Shown: positions 36,684 through 46,276, counted from the first letter of the stretch. The stretch: DNA of 64,000 bases from Agrobacterium tumefaciens str. B6 (GCF_001541315.1 NZ_LMVK01000013.1:1-64000), one strand, 5' to 3'. Numbers and translations: made by a program. The notes: generated by a model not told the origin, from the letters alone.

Positions 36684-38182
36684 GGCTGGACCTCTCGCGG
36701 CTGCTGTCCCGAACTGTTCTGGACGGTCGGCGAGAGAATGCCGGCGTCGCTCAGTTTTTCATCGGGATTGGTCAGGACCATGATTTCTGTTCTGCGGTTG
36801 ATCTGACGACCTTCCTCCGTCTTGTTGTCGGCGATCGGGTCGCTGTCGGCACGGCCTTCCGTCAGGATCGCTTCCGGGCCGGTGAATTGTGAAAGAATGT
36901 CTCCGACCGCCTTGGCGCGCGCTTCGGAAAGGTGCCAGTTCGACGGAAACTCCACCGTCTTGATCGGCACGGTGTCGGTATAACCGATGACGACGGCGCG
37001 GAATTTTTCAGCCGCAAGCGCCCCGCCGATGCGCTGGATGAGGTCGCGGAACTGCGGACTGACATCGGCGCTGCCGGTGGAGAACAGGCCCGAATTGTTG
37101 ATGCGGACGCGCAGCCGCCCGTTCACATCCGCAAGCGTGACAAGCTTCTTTTCGACTTCCGGCTGAAGGAAGGCCATCAGCTTTTCAAGCCGGGACGGTT
37201 GCCGCGGCTCCGTCTTCGGCGGTTCCACGACCTTGGGCGTTTCGACCTGCGCCTGTGGCTGTGGCGGCGGGTTTGCGATCAGCACGCTCGGGGTCTCGTT
37301 CGGCGGCAGATGCGCGAGCTTCTCGAAGGTGACGTCGGAGGCGTTGTTGAGCGACAGCGTGAAGAAGAGATAACCAAGCGCGAAGGCAAGCGCCATCAGC
37401 GAAAGCAGGGTCCACAGCGCAGCCATCGTGCGCAACGGCGTATGCCGTGCATCGACGCCTTTCCAGTGCGGCGAAAGCTCCCGTTCGAAAGTGCCGTATT
37501 GGCCGATCAGCGTTTTGTAGAGGCTGTCGCGGATGCGCGAGAGCTCCAGCGCACCCTTTGGCGAAACGCGGGTGCGTCCTTCGAAAGCCAGTGACAGGCA
37601 CAGATAGATCAGCAGCAGCAGATCCTTGTTGGCGCCGGGTGACTGGTGGAAATGGTCGAGAATGTCGAAAACCCGGTCGCCGCCGGTAACGTCATTGTGG
37701 AAGGTGGAGACAAGGCCGGAGCGCGCCCAGCCTGCTCGCACGCCCCAGGGCTTGCTCAGAACGACATCATCCACCGTGGCGCATACGACATAATGCGCCG
37801 CCCTTGCCCGTTCGGGGCTGATGCGTGCGGAAGCGAGATCACGCTCGTAGCGGGTGATCGCCTCAACGCAGGCGCGGCGAAGCTGATCGGGATCCGGCTC
37901 GGCATCGCTGAAGCGCAGGATATGTGCGAGGTTGAGAAGGGGGGCGGCCGATTGCACGAGCGTCGGCACATCGTCGCCGCCGAAATGGAAACCGGAGAGC
38001 AGCTGATCGACCGGCATGGCGGCCGCGCTTGCCTTCGTTCGCCCAGCCGGCTCGTCGGCTTCGACAATGTCTTCCAGGATCGCCGCCATGTTGCGGGCGT
38101 TCTGGTTGCGTCGGCGGCTTTCTTCGGTGATTTCGACCACCGTCGGCAAATCCTGCCAGGAGGAGGGCTTTTCCTTGCTCAT
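36680..38182 (-). CDS. tssL: T6SS membrane-complex protein TssL with peptidoglycan-binding domain
   Basis: A 500-residue protein. The cytoplasmic IcmH/DotU domain (about residues 60-250) is followed by one transmembrane helix near 265-285, a Pro-rich linker, and a C-terminal OmpA-like domain with VIGYTDTVPIKTVEFPSNWHL-type sequence and GRADSDPIADN. The ATG at 38182 overlaps the tssK stop (ATGA). Counting from this start, Thr14 lies in DLPTVVEI. That residue is the reported TagE phosphorylation site bound by Fha in Agrobacterium, which also supports this start over the longer frame. Confidence 0.95.
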   Translation of the reverse strand: MSKEKPSSWQDLPTVVEITEESRRRNQNARNMAAILEDIVEADEPAGRTKASAAAMPVDQLLSGFHFGGDDVPTLVQSAAPLLNLAHILRFSDAEPDPDQLRRACVEAITRYERDLASARISPERARAAHYVVCATVDDVVLSKPWGVRAGWARSGLVSTFHNDVTGGDRVFDILDHFHQSPGANKDLLLLIYLCLSLAFEGRTRVSPKGALELSRIRDSLYKTLIGQYGTFERELSPHWKGVDARHTPLRTMAALWTLLSLMALAFALGYLFFTLSLNNASDVTFEKLAHLPPNETPSVLIANPPPQPQAQVETPKVVEPPKTEPRQPSRLEKLMAFLQPEVEKKLVTLADVNGRLRVRINNSGLFSTGSADVSPQFRDLIQRIGGALAAEKFRAVVIGYTDTVPIKTVEFPSNWHLSEARAKAVGDILSQFTGPEAILTEGRADSDPIADNKTEEGRQINRRTEIMVLTNPDEKLSDAGILSPTVQNSSGQQPREVQP

Positions 38183-39519
38183 TCGCGTAACGCCCACATT
38201 GCCATCTCAAGCCCGGGAAACTCGCCTGCCAGATGCAGGGCAATCGCGCCTGATGTATCAAGCTGCTTCCAGAGTGGTGATTGCGTGTCGATCTCGAAAT
38301 AGACGGTGCCGGACCGATAGGGCAATTGTCGCGGCAGAACCGGCAGGGAGCGCACGGGAATGCCCGGCAGCGCCACGTTGACCAGTTCGGAAATCCGCTC
38401 CACCGGCCCGACCTTGATCTGAGCCGGCAGACGGCGGCGAATGTCCTCGGCGGCCATATCCGCGCGCACGGCAAGCACGAAACCGGCATCGCGCAGCAAT
38501 GTGCGATCGTGGATGGTGCCGACGCGGACGCCATGACGGCGCTCCACCAGTTCGATGGCCACGGCGGCCTGTTCCAGAACCGCCGACAGCGATGTGCGCA
38601 GATCATCAAAAACCGCGCCGAAGGTGGCCTTCAGATCCTCGTGCCGATAGGGTGGGAAATCCGTCGCCCGTTTTTTGTCCGTGGTGAAGGTGGCGAGTTC
38701 GCCGGCAAGCTGGATGCAGTCTTCGTAAAAGCGGATGGGGTGAAAACGCGTGGCGTTGGCGCAGCGGTGCGCCAGCAGCGGATCGGCGCGGTTGAGGATC
38801 TGCAGCAGGAAATAATCGCCCACTTCCGCGGTTCCCCGGATCGTCGGGTCGCCGATGCGTTCGGCAATCGCCTGCGCACGGTGGCGCACGATCCCCAGAA
38901 GTTCCGTCAGCAATTCGTTGAGGCGGGGTGCCGCCGCGCAGCTGAGGCTCGGAGGAATGAAATCCGGGTCCAGAATGACCGCGCGGTCGGAGCGGACCTC
39001 GATGACCCGTGCCAGCCCGATGAGATCATAACCGGAAAGATCGTCGCCGGTCTTGAGGAATTTCAGGCTAAGACGGCCGACATCGATGGGGGCCACGAAA
39101 TCCGTCTCGATATTGGTGTCGGAGACCTCGTAGCTGGAAGCGGTGAAGCGCACATTATTCGCATCTTTGCGGCCGCTGGCGGACATGTCCGCCTTGCCCG
39201 GCTGCCGGGCCGGCAGGGCGAGATAGATGACGGCGTTCTTCACGCTTTCGTCGAGATCGAGTGGCGGCGGCAAGTCGGAATCTTCAGGCGCTTCGAAGGG
39301 CGTTCCATCGGGAAGGACGCCACGCAGGTTCGACAGGGCGAATTGCCCTATCGACAATGCGCTGCGGTCCACGCCGATTTCGGCGACGCCCCAGGGGTAA
39401 GGCGAGAGGTTGCGCGTGGTGTTGCGCACCAGGCGTTCGGTCCAGCGGTCGGATTGCTGAAAATGTTGGACGCGAAGAAACATGCCCTCGCTCCAGGCAA
39501 CACGGTTCTCATGTCTCAT
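38179..39519 (-). CDS. tssK: T6SS baseplate protein TssK
   Basis: A 446-residue protein beginning ENRVAWSEGMFLRVQHFQQSD, the typical TssK N-terminus (VxWxEGMFLxPQHFQ). TssK links the baseplate to the TssL-TssM membrane complex. Length and position between fha and tssL are as in other imp-type clusters. It overlaps both neighbours slightly. Confidence 0.95.
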   Translation of the reverse strand: MRHENRVAWSEGMFLRVQHFQQSDRWTERLVRNTTRNLSPYPWGVAEIGVDRSALSIGQFALSNLRGVLPDGTPFEAPEDSDLPPPLDLDESVKNAVIYLALPARQPGKADMSASGRKDANNVRFTASSYEVSDTNIETDFVAPIDVGRLSLKFLKTGDDLSGYDLIGLARVIEVRSDRAVILDPDFIPPSLSCAAAPRLNELLTELLGIVRHRAQAIAERIGDPTIRGTAEVGDYFLLQILNRADPLLAHRCANATRFHPIRFYEDCIQLAGELATFTTDKKRATDFPPYRHEDLKATFGAVFDDLRTSLSAVLEQAAVAIELVERRHGVRVGTIHDRTLLRDAGFVLAVRADMAAEDIRRRLPAQIKVGPVERISELVNVALPGIPVRSLPVLPRQLPYRSGTVYFEIDTQSPLWKQLDTSGAIALHLAGEFPGLEMAMWALRE

Positions 39520-40714
39520 TGTGGTTGTTTACCCCCTTTGCATCGGCCGCAATCGCGTCAGGTTCCGGTGTAGGCGCGGTCTCACCGCGCGCTGCCCGCT
39601 GCAGGAACTGTCTGATCGGTAATGGACGGCCGTTTTCCTCAAGTTGCTTTTTGTACGTGGACCAGTAATCGGCCTTCATGATCAGGCCCTGCCAGTCCCT
39701 GCGGCCGATTTTCGCCCGGAGATCGTTGCCGGCATCGACGGAGGCTTCGAGAATCCGTGGCTCGAGCTTTTGCGTGCAGTTATGGATCAAGGTTTCGAGA
39801 GAGGCGGCGAGACGCCGCTGCTGGCGGATCAGCGTTTCCATCCGATCGCTCAGGGAGGCTGACGAACCGTGGCCGGCGCGCTCGTTTTCAATGTCGAGAA
39901 TGGCCAGACAATCGGCGTTTTCCCGCTCCAGCGTGGTCAGAAGATCGCCGATCTCCTGCGCGGTCGAATTATCAGCAGTTGATGCTTTCTCCAGGGTCGG
40001 CTCTTCGCTTGCCTCCGGAAAAACACTGTTGAAATCTTCGCTACCTGCGGCCGAAACCGGGCGTGAAATCATGACCGGCGTGTTCAATGCGTCGGTATGT
40101 TCGTGCTCGCTGCTTGCAACCGGCTCGTCGTCCCAGTTATCAGGCAGAACGGTGCCTATTCCACGCGCCGCAGGCGGTTCGCTCCAGCCGATCTCAACAT
40201 TTCGCGAAATGGATTTTGCCTTCCGGTTCGCGCCCTCGCGCCATGTTTCGGACCATTCATCGGAGGCGGCTGTGTTGCCCATCACGCCGCCGGCCGAGCG
40301 GCCGTTCGGGGCGATATCGGCAAGGATCGCCGAAATGGTCAGCGGCTCGTCACTCATACGCAGGGATGCGTCGGGATCGGAAAAATCCAGCTCGGCATCG
40401 CCGCTGATGGCAACCTGAAAAATCTGCCCGCCAATATTGATTTGCGAACCGTCCCGTAGACGCGCGCTTTCGCCTTCGAGCAGCAGGCGGCCATCGACCA
40501 GCGTGCCGTTCGCGCTCTGGTCAAGGATCGTAAAACCTTCACCATCGCGGCTGAGCGTGCAGTGCTGCTTGGAAACGCGCCGCTCATTGTCGTCGATCTG
40601 CCAGTCGCAATCGCCAGATCGGCCGATGACGCGGCGGCCGCGCTCAAAGCTCCATGGGTTGGCTCTTGCGGCTCCGATATTTTGTGTGTCCCTGAGTGCA
40701 AGCTTCATATCCAT
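39509..40714 (-). CDS. fha: T6SS FHA-domain protein Fha (TagH-like)
   Basis: A 401-residue protein with an N-terminal forkhead-associated domain (about residues 1-100): RRVIGRSGDCDWQI, RVSKQHCTLS and QSANGTLVDG supply the Arg, Ser-Lys-His and Asn-Gly phosphothreonine-binding signatures. The remainder is low-complexity and then a helical C-terminal region. Fha is the phospho-TssL reader in the kinase-controlled activation pathway. It overlaps tssK by 11 bases and follows tssG by four. Confidence 0.93.
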   Translation of the reverse strand: MDMKLALRDTQNIGAARANPWSFERGRRVIGRSGDCDWQIDDNERRVSKQHCTLSRDGEGFTILDQSANGTLVDGRLLLEGESARLRDGSQINIGGQIFQVAISGDAELDFSDPDASLRMSDEPLTISAILADIAPNGRSAGGVMGNTAASDEWSETWREGANRKAKSISRNVEIGWSEPPAARGIGTVLPDNWDDEPVASSEHEHTDALNTPVMISRPVSAAGSEDFNSVFPEASEEPTLEKASTADNSTAQEIGDLLTTLERENADCLAILDIENERAGHGSSASLSDRMETLIRQQRRLAASLETLIHNCTQKLEPRILEASVDAGNDLRAKIGRRDWQGLIMKADYWSTYKKQLEENGRPLPIRQFLQRAARGETAPTPEPDAIAADAKGVNNHNET

Positions 40715-40718
40715 GCCC

Positions 40719-41723
40719 TCACGCGGAAATCGCCGAGCCTTCCGGCTCGGTCACCACAGCATCGGCGCTGTCTTTTTGGGCGGGCGCCACACGAGCCCAG
40801 CTGTTCCAGCCGAGACGGGCGGGAGCATCGGACTGGCCGAGGCGGCAAAAGGGAATATCCTCCTTTTTCAGGATCACCTGCACATCGAAATGTAATGCGC
40901 TTCCGACGAACAGGCGCGTCAGCGAAAATATCTCAGCAAGCCGCCTCGATCCGGGCGTCAGGGCCAGATAATCCGCATAGGCGACAGGACCGATCACGAC
41001 CCGGAAACCGCCGCTCATGTCTTCGACAGCGCTTCCCGCCGTCGTGTTCTGTCCGAGCCTCAGCCCGGATACCTGCCCGAGCTGGCTTTGTTCGTGAAGC
41101 GGCAAAGCCACCCATCGCCGGCGAAACTGTTCGACATTGACCGGAAGTCCCGTGAATTCGCAAAGCATGGAGGTCAGGGCCGAAACATTGCGGTTGCGGC
41201 CGGCCAGAAGGCCGCTGAAACGCAGGAGCGCATCTTCGCTCACGCCTGCCTTTTCCACCAGGCCGGCCGTGCGGAACCCGGTGAGTGCAAGCAGGGTTTT
41301 GCGAAAACCGTTCTCCCTCTGCTCGACCGACCAGCGCAATCCCCTTGCGAGGCGGTATTTTTCCGTTGCGGATACGAATAATTCGCTGAATCTCGCCGCG
41401 AACAGATTGAAGAAGCTTGCCAGCGCGCCGGAGCGATTGCGTTCCTCCCGCTGCAGCAATTCGCCATAGGCCGGCGGCAGCGAACCGAGCGGCCCGACAA
41501 TGGGCGCGAAAGCGGATTTCAGTTCGGCCTGGCCTCGTTTGTGATTGAAACCGCTGATCGCCAGCGGAGTAGGCTGTGTTCCGCCATGGGCACCGATGAC
41601 AATTCCGTCATCCGCCGAAACGAGCTGGGCGACGCGAAACGCGGTGGCGGGCTCAAAACGACCGGGATCGTCGCTGAGAAGCGTCGCCTGCCGGTCTTTC
41701 GTGGTTGGCGTTTGCTGTTCCAT
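40719..41723 (-). CDS. tssG: T6SS baseplate protein TssG
   Basis: A 334-residue protein with the TssG features YGELLQREERNRSGALASFFNLFAARF and LGQNTTAGSAVEDMSGGFRVVIGPVAYADY. It forms the baseplate wedge with TssE, TssF and TssK. It starts nine bases after the tssF stop and is followed within four bases by fha. Confidence 0.93.
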   Translation of the reverse strand: MEQQTPTTKDRQATLLSDDPGRFEPATAFRVAQLVSADDGIVIGAHGGTQPTPLAISGFNHKRGQAELKSAFAPIVGPLGSLPPAYGELLQREERNRSGALASFFNLFAARFSELFVSATEKYRLARGLRWSVEQRENGFRKTLLALTGFRTAGLVEKAGVSEDALLRFSGLLAGRNRNVSALTSMLCEFTGLPVNVEQFRRRWVALPLHEQSQLGQVSGLRLGQNTTAGSAVEDMSGGFRVVIGPVAYADYLALTPGSRRLAEIFSLTRLFVGSALHFDVQVILKKEDIPFCRLGQSDAPARLGWNSWARVAPAQKDSADAVVTEPEGSAISA

Positions 41724-41732
41724 CCCGGTCTC

Positions 41733-43514
41733 CTAGAGCAGCGGCCGGTCGGCCGCGCGGGCTGGCCAGCGGGCAATCGGTTTGGAGTGGCCACGCATCG
41801 TCGCTGTTAGTCGTGTGAAACTGTTGATCGAGGTGTAGAGCCCGAAGAAATGGTTGAGGACATTGGCGAAAACAAATGCGGCAGGTCGCGCGATCAGCGC
41901 GGGGTCGAACTCCACGGTGATGTCAGTTCCCGGCACCATGGCCGAGCCGATCCTGGCATGGGAATTCTGCGCCTCGACATTGCTGATGGCCTCCACGAGC
42001 TGCCGGGTTTCCGGGCTGTCCCTGAAGGAATACAGCGACAGAATGTCCTTCAGCGGTGCGCCGCCGCTGTCGGTGAGGGACAGATGGTTGAGGAGAAGAT
42101 GCGAGATCAGCCGCCATTCACGCGCCGAACGCTCGTTGACGCGGATTGCCGCTGTCGGCGGCATCAGCGCATGGATGGATTTCACCGCCTCGTTGCCGGT
42201 CGAAAGCTGCAGGAACGGGTGTCCACCGCCAAAGGGGAGCTGGCTTGGCAGCTCGCGATTGATGCACAGCGTATCGATGCTCGCCACCATGTCGAGCGGT
42301 CCAAGTGGTCCGCGTTTCTGATCCACGAAGGCGATGTCCGTATCGGAAGAACCGTCGTCATCGAACCGGCGCTGTATCTGCCAGAACACGTTGGCGCCGT
42401 TATTGCGCTGTGTGCGGCCAAAAAACGGGGAGGTCTTCTCGGTCTGCCCGGAGCGGCTGGTCAGTTGAACGTTTTCGACGGCGTAGATTTCGCGGGTCCG
42501 CTGCCGCCGTGCATCCGGCAGCAGGCGGTATTCCGTGCGCGTGCCATCGAGGCTGAGCGGTTCGCAGCTTTGTTTGAACAGGTTGATAACCGGCGAGGCG
42601 TTCAGCACAAAATCCCGGACCGACACCATGCGCTCAAGCTGCGTGTCCGCCGCATCCAGATAGATGTAAAGCTCGCAATCGCCGCCGCTCCATTTCTGCA
42701 GTCCGTCGATATCGAGAAAGAGAAACTTCTGCGGCAGCGCGAAGAATTCGGTGAGAAGCCGGTAGCCGTCAAAACTGTTGGCGGGATAGGGCAACATCGC
42801 CTGATCGCGCGTATAGCCGGATGGCCTGAGATTGCCGGCGGGCAGGAAAACGGCTTCCTTGTCCTCGGCGTGACGGGCAAGCGCCATGCCCACGCAATGA
42901 TTGGTCAAAAGCTCGTAAAGCGCCGTGGCCTGCTGCCAGGCGGCGGACAGGAAAATCTGAAGCTTTGTCAGTCCCATTTCCGGGAAAGTGCCGCCGCGCG
43001 GCGCCGTGCTGCGCAGCGAAAGCCGCAGGCAGCTGGCGGCGCCGGCGAAGGAGGCCGAAAACGGCGCGTCGATCGGCTGGCCGGACAAGGTTGCGGCTGC
43101 GATTTGCAGCGGCGCGATCTCCACCGCCTGCGTGGTGCGAAAACGGCAGCTTTCACCGCCGACGGGTTCGGCGAGGATTTCGCTGTGCCGCGGAAGCGTC
43201 TGCACGGTTGCCAGCGCCGTGCTTGGGGTGAACTGAACCACGCTCATGGACGGGATCGGCGCAAGATAATGCGGATAGAGCGTTTCCAGCAGGCTGTCCG
43301 ACAGTTCCGGAAACTCGTCGTCCAGCTTCTGGCGCACACGGGCGGCGGAATAGGCAAAACTCTGGATCAGCCGCTCGACATGCGGATCGTCGGCGACATC
43401 GCCCGTCATGCGCAGCCTGCCGGCAATCTTGGGAAACGCCGCCGCGAAACGCGATGCCCGCTTTCTCAGGGCAAAAAGTTCATCATTGTATTTTTCGAGA
43501 AAGCCGTCAGCCAT
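41733..43514 (-). CDS. tssF: T6SS baseplate protein TssF
   Basis: A 593-residue protein beginning MADGFLEKYNDELFALRKRASRFAA-like sequence and containing DDPHVERLIQSFAYSAARVRQKLDDEF, the standard TssF N-terminus. The C-terminus contains FANVLNHFFGLYTSINSFTRL, also typical. The open frame extends upstream to 43637, but that part overlaps tssE; the ATG at 43514 overlaps tssE by only eight bases and is preferred. Confidence 0.94.
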   Translation of the reverse strand: MADGFLEKYNDELFALRKRASRFAAAFPKIAGRLRMTGDVADDPHVERLIQSFAYSAARVRQKLDDEFPELSDSLLETLYPHYLAPIPSMSVVQFTPSTALATVQTLPRHSEILAEPVGGESCRFRTTQAVEIAPLQIAAATLSGQPIDAPFSASFAGAASCLRLSLRSTAPRGGTFPEMGLTKLQIFLSAAWQQATALYELLTNHCVGMALARHAEDKEAVFLPAGNLRPSGYTRDQAMLPYPANSFDGYRLLTEFFALPQKFLFLDIDGLQKWSGGDCELYIYLDAADTQLERMVSVRDFVLNASPVINLFKQSCEPLSLDGTRTEYRLLPDARRQRTREIYAVENVQLTSRSGQTEKTSPFFGRTQRNNGANVFWQIQRRFDDDGSSDTDIAFVDQKRGPLGPLDMVASIDTLCINRELPSQLPFGGGHPFLQLSTGNEAVKSIHALMPPTAAIRVNERSAREWRLISHLLLNHLSLTDSGGAPLKDILSLYSFRDSPETRQLVEAISNVEAQNSHARIGSAMVPGTDITVEFDPALIARPAAFVFANVLNHFFGLYTSINSFTRLTATMRGHSKPIARWPARAADRPLL

Positions 43515-44034
43515 TCGTCGCCTCCACCAGGAAACGCTGCGTGGACGGATCGATCCGGGATTCGAAACTGATTGGCGGCATGCCTTCCTGAAGGCGGAAG
43601 CTTGCCTGTATACGCATGCGAAGCGCCCGGTCGCCATCCGTGCGGTTTTTCAGGATTGTCACATGCACATCGCCAAGGCGGGTTTCGAACAGGGAAATCC
43701 GCCGCTCGATGCTGCGTGCGAGCCGCTCCTTGGAGGCATCCGTCACCAGATTGGCCGAGAGAATGCCGTCCACGCCATAGCTCACCAGCGCGTCGGACAG
43801 TTCCTTCAGCGCAACCGGCGGGCCGGCGGGGTTACGGCGGGTATTGAGCAATGCCTCGAGATCGCGGCGGATCACCTCACGCATTTCGCGTGCCTGATCC
43901 TTCAGGCTAACGAGCGCATCCGTTTCCGCATCCGGCGCGTCATCGAGCAGCCGGTCCAGAACGGAGCGCGACAGCGTTCTCTGCCGTGCGCGATATTGCT
44001 CGAGCGGATCAACCACGGGCGATCTGCCTTTCAT
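43507..44034 (-). CDS. tssE: T6SS baseplate protein TssE (gp25-like)
   Basis: A 175-residue gp25-like protein with LSRSVLDRLLDD near the N-terminus, VIRRDLEALLNTRR and the C-terminal ERRISLFETRLGDVHVTI. TssE is the baseplate sheath initiator. The ATG at 44034 (MKGRSPVVDPLEQ) is chosen; the frame is open to 44091, but that part lies deep inside tagJ. Confidence 0.92.
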   Translation of the reverse strand: MKGRSPVVDPLEQYRARQRTLSRSVLDRLLDDAPDAETDALVSLKDQAREMREVIRRDLEALLNTRRNPAGPPVALKELSDALVSYGVDGILSANLVTDASKERLARSIERRISLFETRLGDVHVTILKNRTDGDRALRMRIQASFRLQEGMPPISFESRIDPSTQRFLVEATNG

Positions 44035-44833
44035 CGTCGGAGGCGGCGGAAAGAGAACCGATCTCGTGGAACGGCACCACATCGTCGCCAATCAGGAGGC
44101 AGCGCTGGCCTTGCCCGGTCGCCAGTGGCTGGTCTTCCTCGCTCCAGCGCGTTTCCCGGCCAAGGAGAAGGCCGACATCGTCCTTTGCGCCGTAATAGAT
44201 GGCCGGAAGCAGCACGGATGCGATCGCGCCATCGCGCAGTGTCAGCTCGGCACCGCGGAAAGCGAGGTCACGCGGGCGGCTCATGGGGTCGATGGTGAGG
44301 CTCTCGATGCGGCCATAATCGATCCACAGATAACGGCCGCCATTGGTCAGCACTTCCAGCGCGTGCGGAATCCGGTCGTCCAGATCGCGAATATCGCCGG
44401 CGCTTTTGCCATTATGGCCGATCGTCACATTGCCACGCTTTTCATCGAGTTCAGCCAGTGCGGTTCTGGCAGCATCCGCGTCACCGCTGCGTGCGGCGAT
44501 ATTCGCTCGGATGGCCAGCTGATCGAGTTCGGACGGACCGCCTGGAAAATCCGGCACCGCGCCAGTTTCGAACCATGCATTGCGTGCTGCCATGGCGCGC
44601 AGCTGATGGCGAAAGAGAGAAAAGCCGACGCTTTCCTGCGGCGAGAATGTTGCGGCCAGATTGCATTGCGCATCGGCCTTCTCATAGTCGCCGGCAAGGA
44701 CCAGCAGGTCGATATAGAAATGGCGACCATCCTTGTCGGTGGGCCTGGTTTTGACGTGTTCGCGCGCAAGCCCGATCGCCTCTTGCAGCCGGTCATCATC
44801 GAGAAGGCGGGAAATGTCGTCGCGCAGCGTCAT
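44009..44833 (-). CDS. tagJ: T6SS accessory protein TagJ (ImpE)
   Basis: A 274-residue ImpE-family protein. The first half is helical with tetratricopeptide-like pairs (LQEAIGLAREHVKTRPTDKDGR). The C-terminal ImpE core includes GGRYLWIDYGRIESLTI and RPRDLAFRGAELTLRDG. In related systems TagJ binds TssB and tunes sheath disassembly. The start overlaps the tssC40 stop by four bases (ATGA). Confidence 0.9.
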   Translation of the reverse strand: MTLRDDISRLLDDDRLQEAIGLAREHVKTRPTDKDGRHFYIDLLVLAGDYEKADAQCNLAATFSPQESVGFSLFRHQLRAMAARNAWFETGAVPDFPGGPSELDQLAIRANIAARSGDADAARTALAELDEKRGNVTIGHNGKSAGDIRDLDDRIPHALEVLTNGGRYLWIDYGRIESLTIDPMSRPRDLAFRGAELTLRDGAIASVLLPAIYYGAKDDVGLLLGRETRWSEEDQPLATGQGQRCLLIGDDVVPFHEIGSLSAASDDERQIARG

Positions 44834-46224
44834 GCGGATATCCTTTGCGGCTCGGCCGAAGATCGGGATGCGGCCGCCGGCGGCATCATGGTTTCGGCAA
44901 TGAGGTGGAAGCTCGTGGAGACGTCGTCGAGCTGGAAATGCGGCTGAAGGCGCACGGTGCAGGAGAATGTTCCGGGCTTGCCGGGAACCTCGAAGACGTT
45001 GATCCCGGCAGAGCGCAGCGGGTAGCGCGTGCGCAGCGCCGATTCCGCATCGTCATTGCCGAGTGTGTAGGAGGAAAGCCAACCTTCCAGCTTGCGTTCT
45101 ATCGTCGACGCATCGCTCAGCTGGCCGATATCGTCGCGCATGATGACCTTGAGGTAATGCGAGAACCGGGAGGCGCACAGCACATATTGCAGCATGGCCG
45201 CGAGGCGGGCGTTCTGTCTTGCCGCTTCGCTGGAATAGTGGCCGGGCGCATGCAGGGACTGGTTGGCGTTGAAGATCGCCATGCCGGAGAGATAGGTGGT
45301 GGAAACGGGCACGATGCCGAGATCGGAAAATTGCTGTTCCTGCCCGGTCGTCAGCTGCACCTCGACGGGCGGCTGCGCGGAAAGGCCGTTGCTCTCGATG
45401 CCGAGATCGAGCGGCGGCAATTGCCGGGAAGAGAGCATGCCGCCATCCACGGCGTCCTGTGTCACACCGCGCAAATCCGCAAACCAGCCGGAATCGACGA
45501 AATTGCGCACGACCACCGTGGCAAAAGCGAAGGCGGCATTGCCCCACAGCAGGGTCTCGCCGCTTTCCGCCACATGCTCGCGGAATGGAAATCCGTCATC
45601 GCGTCCGCGCGCATAGGGCCTGTAGGGCGAGCGCAGCAAAACCCGCGGCGCAACAAGGCCGACAAAGCGGGAATCGTCACGCGCACGAAGCGCGTTCCAC
45701 CGCAGCCGCGATTTCTCCTGTTTCAGCCAGGAAAAATCGTGGACCCGGCTGAGCTCCGAGAAGTCCTGCAGGCCGACGGCCGAAGGCGAGGCCGCCGCCA
45801 CGAAGGGGCAGAAGGCGGCGGCAGCCACCATGCCGATCTGCGACAGCGTCGTGATGGAATCGGCACCCTCGAGATCATCAGGGGAAAATTCGTAGTCGCC
45901 GATCAAAAGACCGACCGGTTCGCCACCCGGCATGCCGAATTCGCGGTTATAGACAACTTCGAAAAGATGGCTCTGGTCGAAATCGGTGGCGCGTTCCGTG
46001 TTGCGGGCAAGGTCGCGCCAGCTGGCATTCAGCAGCTTCACCTTGACGTCAGTGCCCCGGCCAGCCTCGCGCACCACCATGGCAAGCCCGCGCCATCTCG
46101 CTTCCATCGCCTGAAAGTCAGGGTGATGGAGAATGGCGTTCACCTGGCCGGTCAGCGCATCGTCGATAAGGGCGATGAGCTGGTCGGCAAAAATACGGGC
46201 GTCCGGAAAGGACTGATGCGCCAT
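44830..46224 (-). CDS. tssC40: T6SS sheath-type protein TssC40, second TssC homologue
   Basis: A 464-residue TssC/EvpB-family protein with RWRGLAMVVREA, VYNREFGMPGGEPVGLLIGDYEF and FSHYLKVIMRDDIG. It resembles the following gene's family but lacks the long TssC N-terminus, and is the divergent paralogue named TssC40 in Agrobacterium. A hairpin separates it from tssC41. The ATG at 46224 follows CCGGAG on the minus strand. Whether it is incorporated into the sheath is not visible from sequence. Confidence 0.9.
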   Translation of the reverse strand: MAHQSFPDARIFADQLIALIDDALTGQVNAILHHPDFQAMEARWRGLAMVVREAGRGTDVKVKLLNASWRDLARNTERATDFDQSHLFEVVYNREFGMPGGEPVGLLIGDYEFSPDDLEGADSITTLSQIGMVAAAAFCPFVAAASPSAVGLQDFSELSRVHDFSWLKQEKSRLRWNALRARDDSRFVGLVAPRVLLRSPYRPYARGRDDGFPFREHVAESGETLLWGNAAFAFATVVVRNFVDSGWFADLRGVTQDAVDGGMLSSRQLPPLDLGIESNGLSAQPPVEVQLTTGQEQQFSDLGIVPVSTTYLSGMAIFNANQSLHAPGHYSSEAARQNARLAAMLQYVLCASRFSHYLKVIMRDDIGQLSDASTIERKLEGWLSSYTLGNDDAESALRTRYPLRSAGINVFEVPGKPGTFSCTVRLQPHFQLDDVSTSFHLIAETMMPPAAASRSSAEPQRISA

Positions 46225-46247
46225 GAGCGGGCTCCGGGTGAAGAACG

Positions 46248-46276
46248 GGGCCGGGGTGGCCGGACCACCCCGGTCC
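46248..46276 (-). repeat. Strong hairpin between tssC41 and tssC40
   Basis: CCGGGGTGG (46251-46259) and CCACCCCGG (46265-46273) pair perfectly around a five-base loop, and flanking GGG/TCC (46248-46250, 46274-46276) extends the stem to 12 bp with one wobble. It occupies the gap directly after the tssC41 stop, with no T-run, and could lower or stabilise downstream expression. Confidence 0.7.
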
